This document shows, in pieces, positions 18,261 to 26,695 of a stretch of 64,000 nt of DNA. The stretch is from contig NZ_JAMQPV010000002.1 of the NCBI RefSeq assembly GCF_026151395.1, forward strand, positions 62,001 through 126,000, read 5' to 3'. The stretch comes from Leptospira limi (GTDB lineage: Bacteria; Spirochaetota; Leptospiria; Leptospirales; Leptospiraceae). Below the pieces are notes generated by a model that did no database searches, was not told where the DNA came from, and saw only the letters and a list, made by a program, of their open reading frames with translations. Both the position numbers and the translations under genes were made by a program. How positions within the stretch are numbered: the first letter of the stretch is position 1; each line of letters starts with the position of its first letter.

Positions 18261-19367
18261 ATGAAAAAAACAATATGCTTAATCTTGACTCTTCTGAATT
18301 CTATTCTTTATGCAGTTGATACACGTGAATCGGCGGTATACATTCGAGGATACGATCTTACAGTAGATTCAGCAACTTTGAAAAATGGGCTAAGTATTCA
18401 AAATTCATTGATCATTAATCGATTGATAGGTGGGACGACTAATTTAACGATGCCTGCTACCAATCAATTTAAAGGGAAGGGTGTTGAGTTTGGAATAAAT
18501 AAGCGTCATAGTGGGCTTTTTGGGACAGATTTTGGAATTTCCTACGCTACATTGTTTGCCGACTCAAATTACACTGGAGTATATGCAACTTCGTCTCTTA
18601 GATCTGGTTCAGGCTCTTCTGCAATTAATTTAGCTTCTGAAAGTTTTACTGCGTATGAATTTACTTCCAATAGACTACGGACGGCAAATATCAAAGTAGC
18701 AGAAAACATTTATTTGTTTCATGATTCTGGTCAGAAATTTTTAGAAGGTTTGGCTCTGAGATTAGGTGGAGAAATTTATGGAAATGATATCAAGGCTACA
18801 TCTCCATATAACATCAATAATTCCAGTATTACAATCAACGGATCGAGAACGCAAGGAAGTGGTTTTGCTGTTGCTCCAATAAATGAGACAACTTACAATG
18901 AGGTATATTTGAATGCTATTTTGGGTTTGGGTTACAACTTAAAAATAGCCGAAGGCCATAACCTAACCATCGGATATGAATATTTAAAAAGTGTAGCCAA
19001 TTCCGGAAATTACAAAAACAAAACGAAATCTTTGCTAGCGCTATCTCCCACACTTGCATTCCCTTCAGAGACGAAATTGAAAGGAAAAGTAGAATCTGAA
19101 ATGGAAGGGAATCGTATAAGTTTAGGATATCGTTTTATGATTTCAGAAAATGTAAGTTTTGGTTTAAATTACTCTCATTCTGAAGCTACCCATAGAATCG
19201 TTGATAGTAAAGTCAAAGAGCCTGGCAATTTTTTCACTTTGCTAACGAGTGGTTCAAGTTTCAACCCAATCCCATTTTTACTTGGTAGTCAGCCCGGATT
19301 CGGACCATACCCTGAAAACAAAGATATTCGTAGGCAAATTGGAATTGAATTCGCTCTTAGATATTAA
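18261..19367 (+). CDS. Putative outer-membrane beta-barrel protein
   Basis: The protein has 368 residues with a clear signal peptide (MKKTICLILTLLNSILYA, cleavage about residue 19). The mature part alternates polar and hydrophobic residues in Gly-, Asn- and Tyr-rich strands. It ends in the aromatic-terminated strand IGIEFALRY, the pattern recognised by the BAM outer-membrane insertion machinery. Extended loops rich in Ser/Asn, such as around residues 110-125, suggest surface exposure. I recognise no specific porin or receptor family. It stands alone between two long intergenic regions, and a strong hairpin follows it. Confidence 0.7.
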   Translation: MKKTICLILTLLNSILYAVDTRESAVYIRGYDLTVDSATLKNGLSIQNSLIINRLIGGTTNLTMPATNQFKGKGVEFGINKRHSGLFGTDFGISYATLFADSNYTGVYATSSLRSGSGSSAINLASESFTAYEFTSNRLRTANIKVAENIYLFHDSGQKFLEGLALRLGGEIYGNDIKATSPYNINNSSITINGSRTQGSGFAVAPINETTYNEVYLNAILGLGYNLKIAEGHNLTIGYEYLKSVANSGNYKNKTKSLLALSPTLAFPSETKLKGKVESEMEGNRISLGYRFMISENVSFGLNYSHSEATHRIVDSKVKEPGNFFTLLTSGSSFNPIPFLLGSQPGFGPYPENKDIRRQIGIEFALRY

Positions 19368-19384
19368 TATAAGAGGATAATTAA

Positions 19385-19441
19385 TTAATATTTGATTAAC
19401 TAGAATCTGCAAATAGCTAGTTTTAGTTAATCAAATATTAA
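19385..19441 (+). terminator. Long inverted repeat after the beta-barrel gene
   Basis: A perfect 16-bp inverted repeat, TTAATATTTGATTAAC at 19385-19400 and its complement at 19426-19441, spans a 25-nt loop 17 nt past the stop. There is no clear T-run, so it is either a weak terminator or an mRNA-stabilising hairpin. Confidence 0.55.
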
Positions 19442-19919
19442 AATCATTCAATTAGGCATTCGGTAGTCGTGTCACTTATTTCAAGCTAATATCATCACTT
19501 CGGCATATTGGTTTTTAATAACTGCTTAAAAAAAGAATACTCAAAAGCGCTATCTCACCTTTCGCCAGCGCAAGAAAATTCAATGCATATTTCCCAAGCT
19601 GGAAAAAATGTAAGAAAAATCCCTATAGTTTAGGAAAATTGCATAAAAAACAAAAGTCTTTTTGTTAGGTGGCAATTTGATTGAATTTTATACTCTCAAC
19701 TATCTTCGGCTTTATCCAATTTTTATAAAAGATTTACTGCATATTCTAAAATTCGGTTGATGCATTTTCAATTTAATTGAACAAGTGTTTTGTTTTGCTC
19801 ATGGGACTGAGGGGGCGAAGCTATGTTTAGGTATTCTCGATTTCCAGGGGAAGAAGCGGTATTTCCAGCAGCTTTGGGTGAATTGGTTGGATTTTTTGAA
19901 TTTCAAACTTAATAAGGTA

Positions 19920-19949
19920 TTGACATTGATTTATGGGTTTGGTTAGAAT
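19920..19949 (+). promoter_or_regulatory. Strong sigma-70-like promoter ahead of the cassette
   Basis: TTGACA (19920-19925), an 18-nt spacer and TAGAAT (19944-19949) point toward the 447-residue membrane protein gene, with the first GTTATGCGACAT repeat 21 nt downstream. An outward promoter just before a recombination-site-like repeat is the arrangement of an integron cassette promoter. Confidence 0.5.
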
Positions 19950-19970
19950 CAGATTATAAAATTAACACAT

Positions 19971-19982
19971 GTTATGCGACAT
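19971..19982 (+). repeat. GTTATGCGACAT repeat, copy 1
   Basis: This 12-nt sequence is identical to the copy at 20135-20146, just before the membrane protein gene. Its GTTATGC core recurs at the right end of the attC-like site at 21653-21659. Confidence 0.55.
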
Positions 19983-20134
19983 AATCTATATTATCGGAAG
20001 AATCATATTACCTCAAAATAGATGGTATCTGAAATGACAGTAACATACATATTTTGAAGATTAAAATACTAACAAATGCTAGACTCAAATACATTTTATT
20101 AATAAAGCATAAAATTGAATAACAATTAAAAATC

Positions 20135-20146
20135 GTTATGCGACAT
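20135..20146 (+). repeat. GTTATGCGACAT repeat, copy 2 (candidate cassette boundary)
   Basis: This is the second copy of the 12-nt sequence, ending 11 nt before the ATG at 20158. In gene cassettes the coding sequence begins shortly after the recombined G-TT core; this spacing fits. Confidence 0.55.
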
Positions 20147-20157
20147 GAATTAATCTT

Positions 20158-21501
20158 ATGAGACATACAAAAAAAATTACCACTTATACTTTCTTCGCTT
20201 TAATCTCCATAATCATCGCAATAATTCTACCAAAGGGATATTGGGATATTTTCTTTGGAGGAGACCAAGCTGAAATATATCTAAATGCCAAAAGAATAGG
20301 TAATCTTCATATTGAGTTATTAGGATTACCAAGCGTTTGGGGTTTTTATCACCCAGGACCTGCATTACGATTTTACTTTAATATAATTTATTTATTCTCT
20401 TTTGGATCTATATTTCTTTTTTTCTTATTAGATACTTTAATTAAATTATCAATATTATTCATTTCTTTAAAAATAATTAAAGAAAAAATCAAGTTTCAAA
20501 CACAAGACATATTATTCTCCATCTTGTTCTGTTTTAGCTCTATTTATATTCTAAGTTTATTCAAAACACCTTGGAGCTACGGAATAATAATAATTCTTCT
20601 TCTCCTCGGATCAACATACACTCTTCTCAAGCAGTATTTTAAAGCCTTTTTACTTTTTAACATTTCTATACAAGTCAGTATTATATCAATTATTCCCATT
20701 ACTATTTTAGTAATTATATTTGCTTCTGAAATCTACTTAGACATAAAAAATAGAATTAAACCGTATTTAATAGGATTTCTATCAATTTGGTCTTTTACAA
20801 TCTATGAAGCGATAAGAAACAAAGGTGGAAATCTTTTTAGAATAATTAGCCTTGATAAACCATTAAATGAAAATAATATTCAATCTGATATTTTAATCTC
20901 ATCTAATGTACTTTTTAACTTTAAATTTGAATTCATTTTCCTAGCAATATTGCTTATAACATCAATACTCACATTTAAATATCAGCAAAAAACCTTTAAA
21001 AAATTTATAATAGCAACTTATTTCATATTTTCAACCTCTATTTTTCTTCCTTTCATTTTAAAGAAAAACGAATTTTACTACTTTGCATATATTGTTCCAT
21101 TCCTTTTAATTTTATTACTACTTCTCCTGAAAAGTACAGGCATAAAATTAAAACTATTTATTTATGTAACTTTATTTGTTCCAATAATCATTAACCTATT
21201 TTCTTCCAGTGACTACTATATTAGTAGAAAATGGAATCCTTTTCCCTTATCTGAAATTATTCAAGTATCTACAGAAATCAAAAAAAATACATCTGGAAAA
21301 ATTAACCTATACATTACAGGAGAAAAGGAAGGGGCTCTGGCTTTGCCTTTTTTAATAATCCTTGATATACTAAGTGTTCAAGTTGACAATTACAAACCAT
21401 CTAATGAAAGAATAACAATTTACACAGACGAAATAAATTGCAAAAGAATTCAGAATAGAGGTAAAAATGGCTCAAAATCGATTTGCTATTCTATCGATTA
21501 A
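20158..21501 (+). CDS. Polytopic membrane protein, GT-C-like (candidate gene cassette)
   Basis: The protein has 447 residues and roughly nine to ten hydrophobic segments. The first loop after TM1 carries FFGGDQAEIYLNAKRIG, and WGFYHPGPALRFY follows. An acidic residue in the first extracytoplasmic loop and a HPGP element recall membrane glycosyltransferases of the GT-C/GT39 kind, which use polyprenol-phosphate sugars. That match is by motif only. The C-terminal ~80 residues look soluble. Base composition is markedly more AT-rich than the housekeeping genes. The gene is flanked by GTTATGCG at 20135 on the left and an attC-like structure at 21513-21660 on the right, suggesting arrival as a mobile cassette. 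Confidence 0.7.
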   Translation: MRHTKKITTYTFFALISIIIAIILPKGYWDIFFGGDQAEIYLNAKRIGNLHIELLGLPSVWGFYHPGPALRFYFNIIYLFSFGSIFLFFLLDTLIKLSILFISLKIIKEKIKFQTQDILFSILFCFSSIYILSLFKTPWSYGIIIILLLLGSTYTLLKQYFKAFLLFNISIQVSIISIIPITILVIIFASEIYLDIKNRIKPYLIGFLSIWSFTIYEAIRNKGGNLFRIISLDKPLNENNIQSDILISSNVLFNFKFEFIFLAILLITSILTFKYQQKTFKKFIIATYFIFSTSIFLPFILKKNEFYYFAYIVPFLLILLLLLLKSTGIKLKLFIYVTLFVPIIINLFSSSDYYISRKWNPFPLSEIIQVSTEIKKNTSGKINLYITGEKEGALALPFLIILDILSVQVDNYKPSNERITIYTDEINCKRIQNRGKNGSKSICYSID

Positions 21502-21512
21502 AAATTCACGTC

Positions 21513-21660
21513 GTATAACAGCGACTTACCGCTTCGCTCGGCCTGCGGCAAATTCCCTTTCTGGCATTCGCCTTGCTTACGCAAGCTACATGCAAGTCCC
21601 TAACGTCCCGTTTCCGGGACTCAGGGTCAGGAAACTTCGGATAGTCTAGTTCGTTATGCG
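21513..21660 (+). repeat. attC-like recombination site (integron-type, ~148 nt)
   Basis: The site runs from GTATAAC (21513-21519) to GTTATGC (21653-21659), which are complementary apart from one G:T pair, like R boxes. Inside them GACTTACCG (left) and the complement of CGGATAGTC (right) differ at only two positions, like L boxes, and their spacing from the R boxes differs. The centre folds into further hairpins: CTTGC-TTAC-GCAAG and GTCCCG-TTTC-CGGGAC. GC content is far above the surroundings. It lies 11 nt after the stop of the membrane protein gene. This is the expected anatomy of an attC site, but the R-box triplet departs slightly from the classical GTTRRRY. Confidence 0.6.
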
Positions 21661-21680
21661 CAAGTTTGCAAATGTATGCC

Positions 21681-22990
21681 TCAGGACATGGGTAACACTT
21701 TTGTAGCAAGACATAGGTAACACTTTCAGGTTATTCGTCTCTTTAGATCACCTTTTTAGGAGGGTTTTAGGGATGCCTTGGAAGGAGTTTAATACCGTGG
21801 ATTTAAGATTTCAATTTGTTCTGGATTCGTTCCAGACTGGCGTCAATTTTACTCAGCTCTGTGCTCAGTATAGCATCTCTACTAAGTGTGGGTATAAGTG
21901 GAAAGAAAGGTTTCTAAGGGAAGGAAAAGAAGGGCTTCTAGATAAGAAGAAAACTCCTAAGAACTCTCCAGCTAAGATCGCTGAAGAAACAATTCTAGAG
22001 ATCATCAAGATTAAGAACAATAGAAAGTTCTGGGGTACTAAGAAAACCTTACAACTCACAAGACTCAATTCCCTAATCGCAAAGTTCCTAACAGATATAC
22101 AATTGAGCGCATTCTTAAGAAAGCGGGACTAAAAGATTCTAAGAGAAAAAGAAGACCAACAAACTCAAGTCAAAGAATCTCTATGCCAGAGAAAGCTACC
22201 AAACCTAACCATGTTTGGACTGTTGACTTCAAATGTTGGTGGTACACTCCAGAAAGAGAGAAAGTTAATCCGCTCACTGTTCGTGATGATTTTTCCAAAT
22301 ACATACTCTCTATCAAGACTCTTAAGAAAGGTGACATTGCTTCGGTTAAGGCGGAATTTACTAGGTTATTCTCTATCTAAGGCTTACCTGATGTTATCCG
22401 CTCCGACATTGGGCCTCCTTTTGCCTCTATGCAGTCCTTTTGGGGACTCACCAAATTATCTGTTTGGTGGCTCTCTATTGGAATCAAGCTTGATCGCATT
22501 CAATCTGGAAAACCTTACCAGAATGGTGCTCATGAGCGCATGCATAGGGACATGGCTCGAGAATTACAACATGAATTCGTTGGAAACATCACCCTCTTCC
22601 AAAAGCTCTTCGACAAGTGGAGAATCGATTTTAACAGAAACAGACCTCACGAAGCTTTAGGCATGAAGACTCCTGAACAAGTCTACGTGAAGTCTGACAA
22701 ACCATTCGATACAAATGCTGATTTACTCATTTCTTATCCTTATGGTTTTAAGCAAAGGCATGTCAATGACAGAGATTATATCAATTACAATGGAAACCTC
22801 ATCATGATCGAGAATCCATTTAACGGATTTAATGTGGGAATCAAAAAAGAAATCGATTCCGTTTCCATTTACTTCAGTTCTAACAAGTTAGGTTCATCAA
22901 TCAAAATTTATTCTTGATCATTTCTGATCCTAACTCATACAAAGTTCATAAACCAAGAAAGTTATCTAAAAAGTGTTACCCTTCTCCTGA
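21681..22990 (+). mobile_element. Degenerate IS481-type insertion sequence
   Basis: Terminal inverted repeats are visible. The left end (21681-21706) begins TCAGGACATGGGTAACACTT and the right end (22966-22990), read inward on the opposite strand, begins TCAGGAGAAGGGTAACACTT. They differ at three positions or so over ~25 nt. A second GGTAACACTTT lies inside the left end at 21716-21726, a likely transposase-binding repeat. The element is about 1.3 kb with one broken transposase gene. No target-site duplication is obvious. It lies 21 nt downstream of the attC-like site. Confidence 0.8.
21773..22917 (+). pseudogene. IS481-family transposase, frameshifted and with an internal stop
   Basis: An AGGAGG site precedes the ATG by about 10 nt. 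The first 95 codons form the helix-turn-helix region (FTQLCAQYSISTKCGYKWKE). Near 22060 the frame shifts by one base: AQLT-type sequence continues in the other frame as TQFPNRKVPNRYTIERILKK. That second frame runs through the DDE domain, with the first Asp in HVWTVDFKCWW. It meets an in-frame TAA at 22378-22380 and continues as GLPDVIRSDIGPPFAS (second Asp) and QNGAHERMHRDMARE (Glu), to NRNRPHEALGMKTPEQVY. With two lesions the transposase should be inactive. IS481 elements are not known to rely on programmed frameshifting, and the stop argues against it. Confidence 0.88.
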
Positions 22991-23054
22991 TACCTAATTA
23001 AAGATTGAACAATTTCGAACTATATAAGAATAATTTGGAATACAAAATGTTTTA

Positions 23055-23082
23055 TTGACGAAACTACTTTTAAACTTAAAAT
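23055..23082 (+). promoter_or_regulatory. Promoter-like sequence for the 191-residue lipoprotein
   Basis: TTGACG (23055-23060), a 16-nt spacer and TAAAAT (23077-23082) end 18 nt before the ATG at 23101, leaving a short leader that still contains the GAGG ribosome-binding site at 23091-23094. Confidence 0.45.
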
Positions 23083-23100
23083 TCGACCGTGAGGAAAAAA

Positions 23101-23676
23101 ATGTTTCGTAAAAATTCTTTTTTATTAACCTATTCAATTTTATTTTTTGCACTAAACTGTGCATCATTCAGAGAAAACAATCTCCCGATTGCTCAAGAAA
23201 GTGAATACAAAACGATCAAAACTGAGAAAATAAAAGTCTTTAGTCGTTGGACTTACGATACCAAAGAACCTGATGGTGTATTATGGGCTGCCGCTCATAA
23301 AAGTTGGTTTGATAAAGCAATTCTAGAATCTGGTTGTTGCTCTCTTGTTGAAGGTCCCAAAGAAGCTAATCTGGTTGTAGATGGAACCGCTTTTGATCGC
23401 GTCAATCACTTGAGAATAATTCCACTTATATTTAGCGCTTCATCTCTAACTCTAATTCCTTATTGGCAAACTATGACTGTTGATATTAAAGTAACAGCTA
23501 ATAAAGGAAATAAACAAAATAAATATGAACTTAGAGATTCATTTACCATGTTTCAGTGGTTACCAATGATTTTTCTTATGCCTTTCACTGGCACTCCAGT
23601 TACAAACAGAGATTTTCTCTTTTTAAATACGTATCAAAATTTGGTAATTCAAATTAAAAAAGACGGTCTTCTGTAG
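23101..23676 (+). CDS. Putative lipoprotein, unknown function
   Basis: This is a 191-residue exported protein. The signal peptide (MFRKNSFLLTYSILFFALNC) ends in a spirochaete-type lipobox ALNC, so the mature protein is probably lipidated at Cys20. The start ATG at 23101 has GAGG six nt upstream; the GTG at 23089 would overlap that site. The mature part has a CC pair (ESGCCSLVEGP) and two hydrophobic stretches near residues 108-125 and 155-165. I recognise no domain; it loosely resembles small Leptospira lipoproteins. It follows the decayed IS and is an isolated gene. Confidence 0.65.
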   Translation: MFRKNSFLLTYSILFFALNCASFRENNLPIAQESEYKTIKTEKIKVFSRWTYDTKEPDGVLWAAAHKSWFDKAILESGCCSLVEGPKEANLVVDGTAFDRVNHLRIIPLIFSASSLTLIPYWQTMTVDIKVTANKGNKQNKYELRDSFTMFQWLPMIFLMPFTGTPVTNRDFLFLNTYQNLVIQIKKDGLL

Positions 23677-23712
23677 CATACAGTTACAAAAATAATTAAA
23701 GTAACAATTATT

Positions 23713-23740
23713 AAGCGGGAAATTTCATATTTCCCTGCTT
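23713..23740 (+). terminator. Hairpin after the lipoprotein gene
   Basis: AAGCGGGAAAT and ATTTCCCTGCTT pair over 11 bp with one bulged T and a 5-nt loop, 37 nt after the stop. No long T-run follows, so termination strength is uncertain. Confidence 0.4.
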
Positions 23741-23857
23741 TCAAAGAATTGATTCATCCGGTCCATAAATCGAATGATCAAAAAACGTATTGGATATTTC
23801 CCAAAAAACACATGAAAATCTTCAATCAATCCGCATTTCCTATTGAATTGTAATCAA

Positions 23858-24436
23858 ATGGCTATACCAAATACTTTACCTATCATTGAATTTTTGTCAG
23901 CAGAATCATTCGAAATTTGGCTTGAGAAGAATCATAAGAGCTCCATCGGAATTTGGATCAAGATATTTAAAAAAGAATCAGGAAAGAGGACAATTTTATA
24001 TCCAGAAGCACTTGATGTGGCACTATGTTATGGCTGGATTGATAGCCAAAAACAATCGATTGACGAACAAGCATGGTTACAAAAATTTTCTCCAAGAACA
24101 GCGAAAAGTATTTGGTCAAAAATAAATATAGGACATGTTGAAAGACTGTTCCAAGAAGGGAAAATGAAACCAGAAGGTTTAGAAGCTGTCGAAAAAGCAA
24201 AAGCCGATGGTAGATGGGAAAAAGCATATGATTCGCCAAGCAAAATATCTGTTCCTGAAGACTTTCTGAAAGAACTTAGTAAGAACAAAAAAGCAAAAGA
24301 GTTTTACAAAGGCCTCAAGAAATCAAATTTATACTCAATTGCATTCCGGCTACAAACTGCGAAAAAAGCTGAGACAAGAGAAAAACGCATAAAGGAAATC
24401 ATTACAAAGTTGGCAAACGGTGAAAAACTCCACTAA
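23858..24436 (+). CDS. YdeI/OmpD-associated family protein
   Basis: This soluble protein of about 192 residues matches the YdeI/OmpD-associated family (bacteriocin-protection, YdeI-like). Supporting motifs are FLSAESFEIWLEKNH, GIWIKIFKKESG, YPEALDVALCYGWIDSQ, FSPRTAKSIWSKIN and the C-terminal FYKGLKKSNLYSIAFRLQTAKK. The biochemical function of the family is not settled. I take the ATG at 23858 as start because the upstream TTG only adds a few residues. It is a small self-contained gene of the sort often carried as a mobile cassette, but no attC-like site is visible here. Confidence 0.85.
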   Translation: MAIPNTLPIIEFLSAESFEIWLEKNHKSSIGIWIKIFKKESGKRTILYPEALDVALCYGWIDSQKQSIDEQAWLQKFSPRTAKSIWSKINIGHVERLFQEGKMKPEGLEAVEKAKADGRWEKAYDSPSKISVPEDFLKELSKNKKAKEFYKGLKKSNLYSIAFRLQTAKKAETREKRIKEIITKLANGEKLH

Positions 24437-24477
24437 AATTTCAGTTACGGATGTTACTATTCGTTAGAACAATTCAT

Positions 24478-25077
24478 TTAAGGTGTTAAACCGGACATAC
24501 CGATATAACCTGGTAAATTTTGAATTCGACTCATCCACTCTCGTATCGATTTATATCCTGATAAACTAACATTGCCTTGACGAGAAAGTGCGATGTAAGG
24601 ATATATGGCAATATCAGCGATGGTAATCTTATTTGTCGCCAACCATTGGAATTCTGATAATTGTTTTTCTAAAACATTCAGAAGACTTGTTGTTACAGCT
24701 TTGGCTTCTTCTACATTGATTGGACGTCCTAAAATAAAATGCGCGCGTAGTGCTCCTGGCCCACGGGAAACTTCGTTTGCAGCTATAGATAACCAACTTA
24801 TAATCTCTGCAGCTTCCGCGGGCTTCTCAGAAAACCAATCGTTACCTCCATAAGCTTTTGCTAAGTATACTAATATAGCTTGGCTATCTCTTAAAACAAT
24901 ATCATTATCTTTTAATACTGGCACTTGGCCAAATGGATTCATCTCCAAGAAGGTAGAAGATTTATGTTCTTTTTCAGGACCGTTAACAATTCGACTTTCA
25001 TATTTTAAATTCAATAAAGACAACATCAATCTGACTTTGTAACAATTTCCAGACAACTCAAATTCATACAATTCCAT
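24478..25077 (-). CDS. Glutathione S-transferase family protein
   Basis: This 199-residue protein has the two GST domains. The N-terminal thioredoxin-like fold begins MELYEFELSGNCYKVRLML, has the cis-Pro segment NPFGQVPVLKD and then the DSQAILVYLAKAYG motif with the Glu/Asp-Ser glutathione-contact pair. An all-helical C-terminal domain follows, with TIADIAIYPYIAL (the conserved N-capping Asp) and ends with a GLTP tail. It probably conjugates or isomerises small electrophiles in the cytoplasm; the substrate cannot be inferred. It faces YdeI convergently and lies downstream, on the same strand, of the ArsR/SRPBCC cluster after a 260-nt gap. Confidence 0.9.
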   Translation of the reverse strand: MELYEFELSGNCYKVRLMLSLLNLKYESRIVNGPEKEHKSSTFLEMNPFGQVPVLKDNDIVLRDSQAILVYLAKAYGGNDWFSEKPAEAAEIISWLSIAANEVSRGPGALRAHFILGRPINVEEAKAVTTSLLNVLEKQLSEFQWLATNKITIADIAIYPYIALSRQGNVSLSGYKSIREWMSRIQNLPGYIGMSGLTP

Positions 25078-25340
25078 CTTAGTCTAAATACTAAAGAAAA
25101 GAAGATACAATTGGCAATAATTTCTTCAGTTACATTCAAAGAATTTAACTAGCTGCTTAAATTGCAAAAGGAAGAATTTTTCAATGATTTACAGAATAGA
25201 TATAAACAAAATAGGCTCAATTCAATTTCAATCAGTAGAAATTATAATGAAAATTACCAACATTATATCTTTTTAGTTATTATCAACGCCTTCCTTTGCT
25301 AAACTTAGAACAAAGGAAGGGGTGACTAATATATTTAATA

Positions 25341-25808
25341 TCAATTCATATCATCAATTTTAATATCATTTGGCGAAGCTCTACCAATTCCAGTTTCAAG
25401 TAAATTCTTTAAACTCAAAAGAAACGTTGCCCACTTCATACTACAATGCGCGGTAAACTCAGATTCTCGTTTCCAATCATGATGCCGAAAATAAAGGATT
25501 GTCATCTCTTCGCCAGTTGTTGCTTTTCCGAAATTTAAATGGAAATCAACATGAGAACCAATCCAATCAATTGGTCCAGAAACACATTCCCATATCACTT
25601 GTTTTGGTGAAATCTCCTGTACTTTCATCTCAATTGCATTCCCGTGACCAAACTCAAAAGTAATCACTTCGCCTATAGCAGAAGCACCACTTGCAAAACT
25701 TCCCTCGACATCTTTTGTCCACCAATTAGACAAACCTAATTTGGTGGTCAACGCACTCATTACCTCATTTACGGAAGCCTTAACTCCGATTTTGTGATAA
25801 ATTCCCAT
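25341..25808 (-). CDS. SRPBCC (AHSA1-like) domain protein
   Basis: This 155-residue single-domain protein is of the START/AHSA1 type. The pattern includes IGVKASVNEVMSALTT, GLSNWWTKDVEGSFASG, ITFEFGHGNAIEMKVQE, VIWECVSG, EMTILYFRHHDW and a C-terminal helix WATFLLSLKNLLETG. The fold binds hydrophobic ligands. It lies 44 nt after the other SRPBCC gene and probably belongs to the same ArsR-led operon. A downstream role in stress or detoxification is inferred from context only. Confidence 0.85.
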   Translation of the reverse strand: MGIYHKIGVKASVNEVMSALTTKLGLSNWWTKDVEGSFASGASAIGEVITFEFGHGNAIEMKVQEISPKQVIWECVSGPIDWIGSHVDFHLNFGKATTGEEMTILYFRHHDWKRESEFTAHCSMKWATFLLSLKNLLETGIGRASPNDIKIDDMN

Positions 25809-25852
25809 ACAACACTCCTTATTTAAAAAGTTTTATTTCTTCTTTGTTAAAT

Positions 25853-26317
25853 CTAGTTACGAAACCAAAAATCTAAGGCTTCCAATACATTGGTCCAACC
25901 ATGATTATGGTTTTTAATTTCGATATTGCTGATTAATTTTTCGTGAACCAAGGTTACTAATGTTCTTGGCTGTATTGCGGAGACATTTACATCACTTGAT
26001 TTATTCGATACATCTTTTAATGTAACTGTCACTAGTGTTTCCCTATTCTCCGTTGCATGAGAACACCAAGTAAATACTAATTTATGCGGCTCTTCAATGG
26101 TTATATATTCGCCTGTATGAGGGAATATTTTTCCATCTAAACTCATGTTAATTGTAAATTTTCCACCAGGTTTTGGATCAATAAAAACAGATTCAATACC
26201 AATATCTTCGCCTGACAAAAACCAACGCGAAAGATGATCTGCATTTAACCATGCTTGAAAAATTCGATTTAAATCTGCATTAATTTCTCTTTCTACTTTT
26301 ATTACTTGTGGGCTCAT
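25853..26317 (-). CDS. SRPBCC (AHSA1-like) domain protein, second copy
   Basis: This protein of about 154 residues has the classical AHSA1 pattern: VEREINADLNRIFQAWLNADHLSRWF, PKPGGKFTINMS, FPHTGEYITIEEPHKLVFTW, VTVTLKD, and the C-terminal NHGWTNVLEALDFWF. I choose the ATG at 26317 because GAGGAG (26325-26330) sits 7 nt before it; the ATG at 26323 would be too close. The start lies inside the arsR reading frame (38-nt overlap), so translation is coupled. ArsR plus AHSA1 pairs recur widely in bacteria, the regulator controlling its ligand-binding partner. Confidence 0.9.
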   Translation of the reverse strand: MSPQVIKVEREINADLNRIFQAWLNADHLSRWFLSGEDIGIESVFIDPKPGGKFTINMSLDGKIFPHTGEYITIEEPHKLVFTWCSHATENRETLVTVTLKDVSNKSSDVNVSAIQPRTLVTLVHEKLISNIEIKNHNHGWTNVLEALDFWFRN

Positions 26318-26660
26318 GCTCATTCTCCTCTAAAAATGCCTCTAAACTTGCTAATTTATTTGTCCAAAACTCTTGGTGATACAGTATCCAATGACTTGCT
26401 TCCTCTAAAGTTTGGTTTTCAAGTTCCAATCGATAACTTCGCCCGTCATCTTGTGCGCGAACTTTTCGAACCAATTTTGCGTCAGTCAATACTTCGATGT
26501 GTTTTGCAACACCAGCAAACGACATAGCAAATGGTTCAGCAAGCTCCGAAATACTCAAAGAACCTTTTCTAAGCCTTGCCAACATTTGTCTTCTTGAATG
26601 GTCAGCAAGCGCAGCAAACACCTTATTTAATATTTGTTCTTTTTTTTTATATTCAACCAT
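26280..26660 (-). CDS. ArsR-family transcriptional repressor
   Basis: This 126-residue winged-helix regulator shows FAALADHSRRQMLARLRKG, then ISELAEPFAMSFAGVAKHIEVL as the helix-turn-helix and a wing RAQDDGRSYRLEL. It has no Cys-x-Cys metal site, so it belongs to the non-metal SdpR-like ArsR group typically found beside AHSA1 genes. It is the first gene of an operon with two SRPBCC genes. The promoter-like -10 ends only five nt before the ATG, which suggests a leaderless transcript and a compact autoregulated promoter. Confidence 0.92.
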   Translation of the reverse strand: MVEYKKKEQILNKVFAALADHSRRQMLARLRKGSLSISELAEPFAMSFAGVAKHIEVLTDAKLVRKVRAQDDGRSYRLELENQTLEEASHWILYHQEFWTNKLASLEAFLEENEHEPTSNKSRKRN

Positions 26661-26665
26661 TTGGT

Positions 26666-26695
26666 ATAATATCTAATTTGTTTTTTTTTAGTCAA
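26666..26695 (-). promoter_or_regulatory. Promoter of the arsR operon (probably leaderless)
   Basis: On the minus strand, TTGACT (26695-26690), an 18-nt spacer with an A-tract, and TATTAT (26671-26666) are followed after 5 nt by the ATG at 26660. Transcription would start at or next to the A of the start codon. Confidence 0.6.

Larger units (their letters stand above)
19442..20157. other. Intergenic region leading into the cassette-like gene
   Basis: There is no gene longer than about 30 codons. A 29-codon ATG frame at 19822-19911 has locally higher GC and encodes FPGEEAVFPAALGELVG; it may be a gene remnant. The right half holds a good sigma-70-like promoter (19920-19949) and two copies of GTTATGCGACAT (19971-19982 and 20135-20146). 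Confidence 0.5.

Noticed and set aside
20107..20141. Short second attC-like pairing (GCATAA ... TTATGC) before copy 2 of the 12-nt repeat
   Set aside because: It lacks L-like arms and central structure and is only ~35 nt, so it may be chance in AT-rich DNA.
22060..22380. Programmed frameshifting in the IS transposase
   Set aside because: There is no slippery heptamer at the break, and a separate in-frame TAA follows, so decay is the better reading.
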